Of a DNA stretch of 51,271 nucleotides, positions 25,703 through 32,775 are shown in pieces. Every line of letters begins with the position of its first letter. Position 1 is the stretch's first letter. The notes beneath the pieces were generated by a model. That model saw only the letters and a list, made by a program, of their open reading frames with translations, was not told where the DNA came from and made no database searches. This DNA is from a bacterium (lineage in GTDB: Bacteria; Actinomycetota; Acidimicrobiia; Acidimicrobiales; CATQHL01): positions 1 to 51,271 of the forward strand of contig JAPOVS010000014.1 in assembly GCA_026708055.1 (NCBI GenBank), in the 5' to 3' direction. A program made the position numbers and the translations under genes.

Positions 25703-25731
25703 TTGCGTTTCTACCGCTCGTTTGGTAAGTA
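25703..25731 (+). promoter_or_regulatory. Leaderless-type promoter with operator-like spacer
   Basis: TTGCGT (25703-25708) and TAAGTA (25726-25731) are 17 bases apart. Transcription should start about 25738, which is the G of a GTG start codon, so the message would have no leader. The spacer (ending CTCGTTTGG) matches the spacer of the promoter at 4771 in 11 of 17 positions and keeps the CGTTTG half-site, so both may answer to the same TetR-type regulator. Confidence 0.5.
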
Positions 25732-25737
25732 TTGGGC

Positions 25738-26634
25738 GTGGTAGGCCCCGTTTCGAAGCAGATCTCCCTGGCTGAGGCCGCCGCTTCGGTGCCCGACGGC
25801 GCCACTGTCGCCCTCGGCGGGCTGTCCATGAACAGCGCCCCCATGGCGTTCGTGCGGGAGCTCGTGCGGGCTGGCAAGCGCGATCTCACGGTGGTGGCCA
25901 TCGTGGCGGGCATGTGCGTGGACTGGCTTGTGGCTGCGGGTGCTGTGTCCCGGATTGTGGCCGGGCTCGTCAGCTTCGAGGGACTCGGCTTGGCCCCGCA
26001 CTTCCGCCGCGGCGTCGAGAGCGGCAAGGTGACCATGGAGGAGTACTCCGAGCACCTGCTGATCTGCCGGCTGCAGGCGCAGGCCCGGCGCCTGCCGTTC
26101 GTGCCGACCGTGGCCGGGCTCGGCACCGACGTGCCGGCCCTCCATGGCGCCTCGGGGGCGCTGCGCATCGAGACTGACGCCGTGACCGGCCGCCCCTACG
26201 TGGCCTGCACGCCGCTGGCGGTGGACGTGGCGGCGGTGCACGTCCACGAGGCGGACGCGATCGGCAACGCCCGCGTCAACCCCAAGCTGATCTGGATGGA
26301 CAGCGAGATCGTGAACGCCGCAGAGCGCACCATCGTCACCGCCGAGCGAATCGCCGGCACGGCCTCGTTCACCGCCGAGCCCCACCGCACCACCTATCCC
26401 CGCTTCATGGTCGACGCCGTCTGCGAGGCACCTCGCGGGGCCTTCCCCACGTCCTGCTTCCCCGAGTACGGCCACCACAGCGGGTTCTTCGAGGACTATC
26501 TGGCGGCGTGCGCCACACCGGAGGACTTCGCCGCGTTCTGGGAGCGTCGGATCGCGGGCCCCGAGACCTGGGAGGACTTCCTGGCGGCCAACGGAATGCC
26601 GGCCGCCGCCGACGGCGACGGGGCGGCGGCGTGA
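25738..26634 (+). CDS. CoA-transferase family subunit A, IpdA-like (pair 2)
   Basis: Start chosen at GTG 25738, where the promoter predicts a leaderless message; a TTG at 25732 is the alternative. The 298-aa product has SLAEAAASVPDGATVALGG, SAPMAFVRELVRAGKRDLTVV, and the MEEYSEHLLICRLQAQARRLPFVPTVAGLG region with Glu101, Glu102 and Glu105 near the expected active site. It keeps the RLPFxP/GLG blocks of mycobacterial IpdA better than pair 1. With subunit B it may open a CoA-linked ring by hydrolysis, or transfer CoA. It diverges from the minus-strand selenoprotein pair. Confidence 0.85.
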   Translation: MVGPVSKQISLAEAAASVPDGATVALGGLSMNSAPMAFVRELVRAGKRDLTVVAIVAGMCVDWLVAAGAVSRIVAGLVSFEGLGLAPHFRRGVESGKVTMEEYSEHLLICRLQAQARRLPFVPTVAGLGTDVPALHGASGALRIETDAVTGRPYVACTPLAVDVAAVHVHEADAIGNARVNPKLIWMDSEIVNAAERTIVTAERIAGTASFTAEPHRTTYPRFMVDAVCEAPRGAFPTSCFPEYGHHSGFFEDYLAACATPEDFAAFWERRIAGPETWEDFLAANGMPAAADGDGAAA

Positions 26635-26704
26635 GCGGTACGTCGGACGAGACGGTGATCGTGCGTTCCCCGACAGGGGCAGGCACCATCGCGGCGGGCG
26701 CATC

Positions 26705-27511
26705 GTGAGCGGTGCACCTGCGGCCGTGCCGGGCTACGGCTGCACCATCGACGAGCTGATGGTGGTGACGTTCTCCCGTGCCATGGCCAACGACACCCGG
26801 GCGTTCAACGGTGCCGTCTCGTTCATCCCCGTCTGCGGCTACCGCCTGGCGCGGCGCACCCACGCCCCCGACCTGGTGTGGGCGGCCAGTTCGATCGCCG
26901 TGGACGCCGACCCGGCCGTCGTCGGCTCCTCGACACTCTCCGACGAGATCTGGGGCGGTGCCTCGATGCTCGCCAACTCGCCGTTCGACTTCTGGTCCCA
27001 CGCCCAGGGCGCCCGCTACAACACCTTCGCCTTCCGGGGCGCCCAGATGGACGCCTGCGGCAACGTGAACAACAGCGTGATCGGCCCCTACGAGAGCCCC
27101 AAGGTGCGCCTGCCCGGCGGCGGGGGGATGGCCGACCTGGGCTGCATGATCCCCCGCATCTACCTGTGGAGCACCACGCACGACCCGCGCACGTTCGTGG
27201 AGCGGCTGGATTTCCGCTCGGGCATGGGCTGGGGCGACGGCGGCGACCATCGGGCCTCCCTCGGCATGCCCGGCGGCCCGCAGCTCTGCATCACCAACCT
27301 GTGCGTCTTCGACTTCGAGCCCGCCTCCAAGCGGATGCGGCTGGCCTCGCTGCATCCCGGCGTGAGCGTCGCCGACGTGCAGGCCGCCACCGGTTTCGAA
27401 GTGCTGCTGCCCGCGGGGGAGGTGCCCGCCACGGCCCGCCCCAGTGGCGAGGAGCTGCGCATCCTCCGCAGCGAGGTGGACCCCACCGGCGCCCGCCTGC
27501 GAGAATTCTGA
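26705..27511 (+). CDS. CoA-transferase family subunit B, IpdB-like (pair 2)
   Basis: GTG 26705 gives 268 aa. It has IDELMVVTFSRAMANDTRAFNGAVSFIPVCGYRLARRTHAPDLVW, GGGGMADLGCMIPR, and HPGVSVADVQAATGFEVLLPAGEVPATARPSGEELRILR, the same order as the subunit B at 9326. The 70-base gap to subunit A has no gene. The pair plus the following SDR (21 bases on) form one operon. Divergence between the two B subunits suggests distinct substrates. Confidence 0.83.
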   Translation: MSGAPAAVPGYGCTIDELMVVTFSRAMANDTRAFNGAVSFIPVCGYRLARRTHAPDLVWAASSIAVDADPAVVGSSTLSDEIWGGASMLANSPFDFWSHAQGARYNTFAFRGAQMDACGNVNNSVIGPYESPKVRLPGGGGMADLGCMIPRIYLWSTTHDPRTFVERLDFRSGMGWGDGGDHRASLGMPGGPQLCITNLCVFDFEPASKRMRLASLHPGVSVADVQAATGFEVLLPAGEVPATARPSGEELRILRSEVDPTGARLREF

Positions 27512-27532
27512 GATGCCAGGGGGGCTGGCGCT

Positions 27533-28303
27533 GTGAAGATCCAAGGCTCGGTCGCGCTGGTCACGGGAGGCGCCTCGGGCCTCGGCGCGGGCGTGGCGCG
27601 GGGCCTGGCGGCGGCGGGCGGCAGGGTGGTGATTGCCGACCTGGCCTCCTCGGCGGGGGACCAGGTCGCCGCCGAGCTGGGCGACGGCGCCGCCTTCGTG
27701 GCTGTCGACGTCACCCGGCCCGACGACGTGGAGTCCGCCGTGGCGGCGGCGGCGGCCGTCTGGGGGCGGATCGATTTGCTGGTGAGCTGCGCCGGCATCA
27801 GCTCGGGCCAGCGGATGCTCAGCCGGAGCGGCGAAGTGCACACCCTGGAGCACTTCCGGGCGCACATCGAGGTGAACCTCATCGGGCTGTTCGACGTGCT
27901 GCGCCACGTGGTGGTGCACATGGCGGCCAACGAGCCGAACGCCGAGGGCGAGCGCGGCGTGATCGTCAACCTGGGGTCCATCGCCGGGATCGAGGGCCAG
28001 GTGGGGCAGATGTCCTACAGCGCCTCCAAGGGCGGGATCATCGGCCTGACGCTGCCGCTTGCCCGTGACCTGGGTAGCCGGGGCATCCGGGTGATGGCCA
28101 TCTGCCCCGGCATCATGGACACGCCCATCCTGGCCTCGCTGAACGACGAGCAGATCGACGCCATCGTCGCCGGCAACGTCTTCCCCAAGCGCCTCGGCGC
28201 ACCCGCCGACGTGGCCAACCTGGTGCGCCACATCATGGAGAACACCTACCTGAACGGCGAGGTCATCCGGCTAGACGCCGGCATGCGCCTGAACATCTCC
28301 TGA
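27533..28303 (+). CDS. SDR-family oxidoreductase (3-hydroxyacyl-CoA dehydrogenase type 2-like)
   Basis: GTG 27533 gives 256 aa. The Rossmann TGGASGLG, LVSCAGI, catalytic Ser in VNLGSIAGIEGQVGQ, YSASKGG and PGIMDTP loop, with LPLARDLGSRGIRVMAI, are all present. The IAGIEGQVGQxxYSASK pattern is like HSD17B10-type 3-hydroxyacyl-CoA dehydrogenases, which use NAD. It follows the second IpdAB-like pair and probably acts one step before or after it. Confidence 0.9.
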   Translation: MKIQGSVALVTGGASGLGAGVARGLAAAGGRVVIADLASSAGDQVAAELGDGAAFVAVDVTRPDDVESAVAAAAAVWGRIDLLVSCAGISSGQRMLSRSGEVHTLEHFRAHIEVNLIGLFDVLRHVVVHMAANEPNAEGERGVIVNLGSIAGIEGQVGQMSYSASKGGIIGLTLPLARDLGSRGIRVMAICPGIMDTPILASLNDEQIDAIVAGNVFPKRLGAPADVANLVRHIMENTYLNGEVIRLDAGMRLNIS

Positions 28304-28376
28304 GCGTCGGAACGCCCTTCGTAGCGTGTCGAGCAGGCCGCGCGACCGGGTCGTGATCAGGCTGACCGCGACATCT

Positions 28377-28562
28377 CTAGCGGTCGGTGGAAGCTCCTTC
28401 GTCGCAGAGGGCCCGGGTAGCGAGCGTCTCATCGAGCACGCCGCGGTCGAAGCCCTGGCGGATGGAGTCGTTCACGGCCTGCTCGAAGCTGATGCCGCGC
28501 GTCGCCATCCGGTGGCGGATCATCTGCTCGGTGTCCAGAGCGAAGTCGACCGTCCTGCGCAC
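28377..28562 (-). CDS. Orphan VapB-like antitoxin
   Basis: From GTG 28562 the product is 61 aa: RRTVDFALDTEQMIRHRMATRGISFEQAVNDSIRQGFDRG, a short strand followed by two helices, as in ribbon-helix-helix VapB antitoxins. The start is supported by TTATCG (28575-28570) placed 7 bases upstream, a leaderless arrangement; longer in-frame starts exist up to 28694. No VapC toxin lies downstream, where only 73 bases separate it from the convergent SDR gene. It may be a remnant or an orphan regulator. Confidence 0.5.
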   Translation of the reverse strand: MRRTVDFALDTEQMIRHRMATRGISFEQAVNDSIRQGFDRGVLDETLATRALCDEGASTDR

Positions 28563-28871
28563 ACGTTCACGATAACAGCGGCCCCATGACGTTCTGAACA
28601 TGGCGTTTGACATCATTTGAGTGACGTCGGTCACGCCGGCCGGTGGTCGGGTGCCGTGGGACGGCGCGCTCGAGAGAACCGCCGGTTCCCGCAATCTCGG
28701 CCATGCGGCATGCGTCGAGGAGGAACCGATCCCACGACACGGCGGAGGCGATCCGTCTCAGCGGGCGATGGCGGATCGCCGATTCGACACGCTGTGCTGC
28801 GGGGGTTACGTCGAACGTGACACCTACCGCGCGACTAGGTTGGATGGAGCGCTTTGACCCAGGGGGGAGTC
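28563..28871. other. Intergenic region before the importer operon
   Basis: About 309 bases between the antitoxin and the binding-protein gene. Near 28830-28841 an ACTAGGTTGGAT patch can hold a -10 (TAGGTT), without a good -35. The Shine-Dalgarno AGGGGGGAG at its right end serves ATG 28872. Short open frames here are Arg-rich and look accidental. Confidence 0.4.
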
Positions 28872-30188
28872 ATGAGATCGTCGAAACGACTGTTTGTGTA
28901 TGCCGTCGCGCTCTTGGCGGTGTTCGCCTTGATTGCGGCGTCCTGCGGGGACGACGAGGCTGAGAGCACCCAGCCCGCAGCCCAACCGGCCCCCGAGCCG
29001 GCGCCGTCGCCGTCGCCGGATCCTGCGCCCGAGCCGCCGCCGCCCGAGCCGGCGCCGTCGCCGGATCCTGCGCCCGAGCCCCCGCCGCCCGAGCCGGCGC
29101 CGTCGCCGGATCCTGCGCCCGAGCCCCCGCCGTCGCCCGAGCCGGCGCCGGAGCCCCCGCCGCCCGACCCGATGGCAGAGTGCGTCGCCGACGCGGAGGC
29201 CGCGGTGGCGGCCGGCCAGCAGCCGATTCCCGTCCTGGGCCCGTCGAGGCCGCTGGACATGTCAGCGCTCGCCGGCAAGAGCATCTGGAACATCCTGATC
29301 TTCACCAACGAGTTCACCGGTGCGGTCACCGCCGGACTCGAGGAGGCGGCTGCCGAGGCCGGTATCGACGTCACGATCTTCGACGGTCAGGGTGATCCGA
29401 GCGAGTGGAATCTCGGCGTGGAGCAGGCCATCGCGCAGGGCGCCGACGCGATCATCCTGCAGGCCGTCGCCCCCGGCGCGGTGTCCGCACCGCTGGCGGA
29501 CGCCGCCGATGCCGGCATCGCCGTGGTCGACATCTTCAACGGCAGCTTCGATCAGCCGCTCCCGCCGGGCGTGTTCGCCCACGTCGCGCCCGACTTCCGG
29601 GCGAGCGGCGAGCTGATGGCCAACTGGATGCTGGCCGACTCGGGCTGCGACGTGCGCGCCGCCATCTTCGGCATCCGCGCCCTGCCGCTGCACGACGACA
29701 TGATGGTGGCGGCGCAGGCCAGGATCGAGGCGGCCTGCGACTGCAAGGCCGTGCTCGAGGACGTGGACCCGACCACGATCGGGAGTGACTTCGCTCCCAA
29801 CGTCAGCGCCGTACTGGGACGCGAGGGCGACATCAACTACCTGTTCCCGGTCTGGGACGGGTTGATGCCGCTGGCCAAGACGGCCGCCGAGGGATTCGAC
29901 GTCAAGTTCCTCGGCCACGACGGTGTCTCGTCGAACCTCGACGACATCCGCGCCGGCGGCCCGGGCGCGCAGTCGGCCACGGGAGCCTTCCCGCCGAACG
30001 AGTGGATCGGCTGGGCACTGCTCGACCAGGTCGGCCGGGCGCTGGCCGGTGAGGAGGCTCTCGACTGGGTCGTGCCGCACGCGGCGATCGACAGCAGCAA
30101 CGTCGGCCCGAGCAACGATCAACTCGGACCGTACGCAGATTGGACGAATTACCGGGACGCCTTCCGCGAGGCCTGGGGTCTCAGCTAG
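28872..30188 (+). CDS. Sugar-type ABC importer substrate-binding lipoprotein
   Basis: ATG 28872 has AGGGGGGAG just upstream. The 438-aa product starts with a lipoprotein signal peptide (MRSSKRLFVY, hydrophobic core, then IAASC with Cys25 as the anchor). A Pro/Glu/Ala-rich linker of about 60 residues, built of 15-residue repeats, follows. From about residue 130 there is an RbsB-like periplasmic-binding fold (KSIWNILIFTNEFTGAVTAGLEEAAAEAGIDVTIFDGQGD, ADAIILQAVAPGAVSAPLADAADAGIAVVDIF). It binds a small polar solute and delivers it to the permease and ATPase encoded next. The ligand cannot be read. Confidence 0.9.
   Translation: MRSSKRLFVYAVALLAVFALIAASCGDDEAESTQPAAQPAPEPAPSPSPDPAPEPPPPEPAPSPDPAPEPPPPEPAPSPDPAPEPPPSPEPAPEPPPPDPMAECVADAEAAVAAGQQPIPVLGPSRPLDMSALAGKSIWNILIFTNEFTGAVTAGLEEAAAEAGIDVTIFDGQGDPSEWNLGVEQAIAQGADAIILQAVAPGAVSAPLADAADAGIAVVDIFNGSFDQPLPPGVFAHVAPDFRASGELMANWMLADSGCDVRAAIFGIRALPLHDDMMVAAQARIEAACDCKAVLEDVDPTTIGSDFAPNVSAVLGREGDINYLFPVWDGLMPLAKTAAEGFDVKFLGHDGVSSNLDDIRAGGPGAQSATGAFPPNEWIGWALLDQVGRALAGEEALDWVVPHAAIDSSNVGPSNDQLGPYADWTNYRDAFREAWGLS
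28991..29170 (+). repeat. 45-bp in-frame tandem repeat encoding Pro-rich linker
   Basis: About four imperfect 45-bp units encode PEPAPSPDPAPEPPP-type blocks within the binding-protein gene. Units differ by small in-frame gains and losses (for example an added SPSP), so the linker length can probably vary between strains by slippage. Confidence 0.9.
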
Positions 30189-30215
30189 GAGTATCGCCTC
30201 GGCCGGAGGGCCGGC

Positions 30216-31235
30216 GTGCTGACGCCGGCCAGCGAGGGTTCGCGCGTGCCATCTGAGGCCCGCGAGGCCGGCCCCGGCGACCGGGACCGGCCGTGGACCG
30301 ACCTGCTGGCCCGCCACGGCGGGCGCTACGCGCTGGTCTTCGTGCTCGGCGCGTTCATTGCCACGTTCGCCATCTGGCTCCCCGACAAGTTCTGGACGGA
30401 GGCCAACTTCCGGGCGATGGTCAACTCGCAGGCCATCGTCCTGCTGCTGGCCCTCGCAGCGACGATCGTCCTGCGCACCGGGGACTTCGATCTCTCGATC
30501 GCCTCGGTGATGACGCTGACCGCGGCCACATCGGCGGTGATCGTCGAGGACGGGCGGTCACTGGGGCTCATCTTCGTCGTGGCGATCGCCGTCGGGATCG
30601 TCGTGGGGCTGATCAACGGGTTCCTGGTCGTCAAGGTCGGGGTCAGCTCGTTCATCACGACGCTGGGGATGATGACGGCCCTGACGGGAGTCGCCATCGC
30701 CGTCACGAACTCGCGCCAGATCTACAACCTGGAAGGGCCGATGCTCACCGTCGCCCGCTACAAGATCCTGGACTTCCCGCTGCGCACCTGGTACGGCTGG
30801 GCGCTCGTCGTCGTGCTCTGGTACGTCTACGAGCGGACGCCGGTCGGCCGCTACCTGCTCTTCATCGGCGGCGGCCGGGACGCCGCCCGCCTCGCCGGCC
30901 TGAACGTCGACGCCATCAGGATCGGCTCCTTCGTGGCCTCGTCGATCGTGGCAGCCCTGACCGGCATCGTGCTGGCCGGCTTCCTCGGCGGCATCGATCC
31001 CAACATCGGCCCGAGTTTCCTGCTGCAGCCGTTCGCCGCGGCATTCCTGGGGGCGACCGCGCTGCACATCGGCCGGTTCAATGCCGTCGGAACCATCATC
31101 GCCATCTACCTGCTGGTCGTCGGGATCACCGGGTTGACACTGCTGGGCGCCGAGCGCTGGGTCAACGAGGTCTTCAACGGCGGCGCGCTGGTGCTGGCGG
31201 TGATGTTCGCCCGCCTCGTGGGGCGCCGGAGGTAG
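30216..31235 (+). CDS. ABC importer permease, RbsC-like
   Basis: GTG 30216 has GGAGGG upstream and gives 339 aa; GTG 30246 is another option. After a polar N-terminus there are about eight to nine hydrophobic helices. The VGLINGFLVVKVGVSSFITTLGMM segment is the conserved motif of the RbsC/BPD_transp_2 family, and RYLLFIGGGRDAARLAGLNV is the cytoplasmic coupling loop. It forms the membrane channel with the ATPase at 31243, 27 bases downstream of the binding protein. Confidence 0.92.
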   Translation: MLTPASEGSRVPSEAREAGPGDRDRPWTDLLARHGGRYALVFVLGAFIATFAIWLPDKFWTEANFRAMVNSQAIVLLLALAATIVLRTGDFDLSIASVMTLTAATSAVIVEDGRSLGLIFVVAIAVGIVVGLINGFLVVKVGVSSFITTLGMMTALTGVAIAVTNSRQIYNLEGPMLTVARYKILDFPLRTWYGWALVVVLWYVYERTPVGRYLLFIGGGRDAARLAGLNVDAIRIGSFVASSIVAALTGIVLAGFLGGIDPNIGPSFLLQPFAAAFLGATALHIGRFNAVGTIIAIYLLVVGITGLTLLGAERWVNEVFNGGALVLAVMFARLVGRRR

Positions 31236-31242
31236 CGGGCGG

Positions 31243-32775
31243 GTGGCGACTCCGACCGATCCGGCTCTCGACGTTCGCGCGGTCAGCAAGCGCTTCGGCG
31301 GAGTGCACGCGCTCGTGGGGGTGGACCTCCGGCTGCGGCGCGGCGAGATCCTGGGTCTGGTCGGCGAGAACGGGTCCGGCAAGTCCACGCTCGTCAAGGT
31401 CCTGAGCGGCTACCACACGCCCGAGAGGGGCGCGACGGGCGAGGTGTTCGGCCGGCCGTTGTCGTTCCCCGTCAACAATCCCGGCGAACTCGGGATCGCC
31501 GTCATCCACCAGGATCTGGCGCTGGTCGACGAGATGACCGTCGTCGAGAATCTCGGGGTCTCCTCGAGTTACGGCTCGTCGGGGTTGCGGCCCGTGCGCT
31601 GGCGTCGCGAGCGGTCCCGGAGCGTCGAACTCCTGGAGCGGTTCGGCGTCGACGTGGATCCTGGGGCACGGGTCGGCGATCTGGCGCCCGCGGAGCGTGC
31701 CAGCGTCGCCATCGTCCGGGCGACCCGCGAGCTCTCCAGCCACGCGCACCGGCACATCCTGATCCTGGACGAGCCGACCTCGTATCTCACCGGAGCGGAG
31801 GCGCAGCGGGTGATGCGGGTGATGCGCACGGTCGCCGAGAGCGGGTCCAGCGTCATCTTCATCAGCCATCATCTCCATGAGGTGGTCGAGGTGGCCGACC
31901 GTGTCGTGGTGCTGCGCGACGGGCGGGCCGTCGCCGACGTCGACGCCGCCACCACGACCGAGGCCCGGATCATCGCCCACATGCTCGGCCGCGAGCTGGG
32001 CGATTTCTACCCGGCCCGGCTGGATCCGGCCGGCAGCCGCGACGTGGCGATGGTCGCCGAGCACGTGACCGGGGAGATCGTCGACGACCTCTCCTTCGAG
32101 CTGCGCCACGGCGAGATCCTGGGGGTCACGGGCCTGGCGGGCATGGGCCAGCAGGAGTTGCCCTACCTGCTGACGGGCGTGCAGGCCCCCGCCGCCGGCG
32201 TCGCCCGCCGCGGCGACGATCGGGTGCTCGGACGGTCGCCGGCCGCGACGCTGCGAGCCGGCGTCGTGCTGGTGCCGGGCAACCGGCAGCGGGACGGCGT
32301 CTGGCTGGATGCGACCGCGGCCGAGAACATCTCGCTTCCGGTGCTCCGGGAGTACTATCGCCGGGCCTGGCTGAACGGGCGCGAGGAATCCACCAGGGCG
32401 AAGGGCCTCATGCAGATGTTCCGTGTGCAGCCGCCGATTGCCGACCAGAAGGTCTCCAACTTCAGCGGCGGCAACCAGCAGAAGATCGTCCTCGCCAAAT
32501 GGCTCCAGGGCGAGCCCGACGTGCTGCTGCTGGACGAACCCACCCAGGGCGTGGACGCCGGTGCCCGCAAGGAGATCCTGGAAATCGTCCGCGCTGCCAC
32601 CGAGGCGGGGGCCGCCGTGGCGATCTTCTCCTCCGATCTGGAGCAGCTGGCCAACGTCTGCACGCGGGTGCTGGTGCTGTGGCGCGGGCGCGCCGCGGCC
32701 GAACTCGTCGGCGATGAGATCACCGAGGACTCGCTGCTGCAGGCCTGCCAGGGCGAGTCGTCGTTGGTGGCATGA
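31243..32775 (+). CDS. ABC importer ATPase, RbsA-like double domain
   Basis: GTG 31243 gives 510 aa with two ATPase halves. The first has GENGSGKST (41-49), an LILDEPTSYL Walker B, and a non-canonical signature (LAPAERASVAIVRA). The second lacks a full Walker A (GLAGMGQQEL) but has FSGGNQQKIVLAKWL and LLLDEPTQGVD. This asymmetry is usual in RbsA-type proteins. It powers the permease. The end overlaps the first HyuA gene, tying the importer to the downstream enzymes. Confidence 0.92.
   Translation: MATPTDPALDVRAVSKRFGGVHALVGVDLRLRRGEILGLVGENGSGKSTLVKVLSGYHTPERGATGEVFGRPLSFPVNNPGELGIAVIHQDLALVDEMTVVENLGVSSSYGSSGLRPVRWRRERSRSVELLERFGVDVDPGARVGDLAPAERASVAIVRATRELSSHAHRHILILDEPTSYLTGAEAQRVMRVMRTVAESGSSVIFISHHLHEVVEVADRVVVLRDGRAVADVDAATTTEARIIAHMLGRELGDFYPARLDPAGSRDVAMVAEHVTGEIVDDLSFELRHGEILGVTGLAGMGQQELPYLLTGVQAPAAGVARRGDDRVLGRSPAATLRAGVVLVPGNRQRDGVWLDATAAENISLPVLREYYRRAWLNGREESTRAKGLMQMFRVQPPIADQKVSNFSGGNQQKIVLAKWLQGEPDVLLLDEPTQGVDAGARKEILEIVRAATEAGAAVAIFSSDLEQLANVCTRVLVLWRGRAAAELVGDEITEDSLLQACQGESSLVA

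Noticed and set aside
31243-32775. Non-canonical signature and missing second Walker A in the ATPase as damage
   Set aside because: Asymmetry of this kind is usual in RbsA-type double ATPases, so it is not evidence of a defect.
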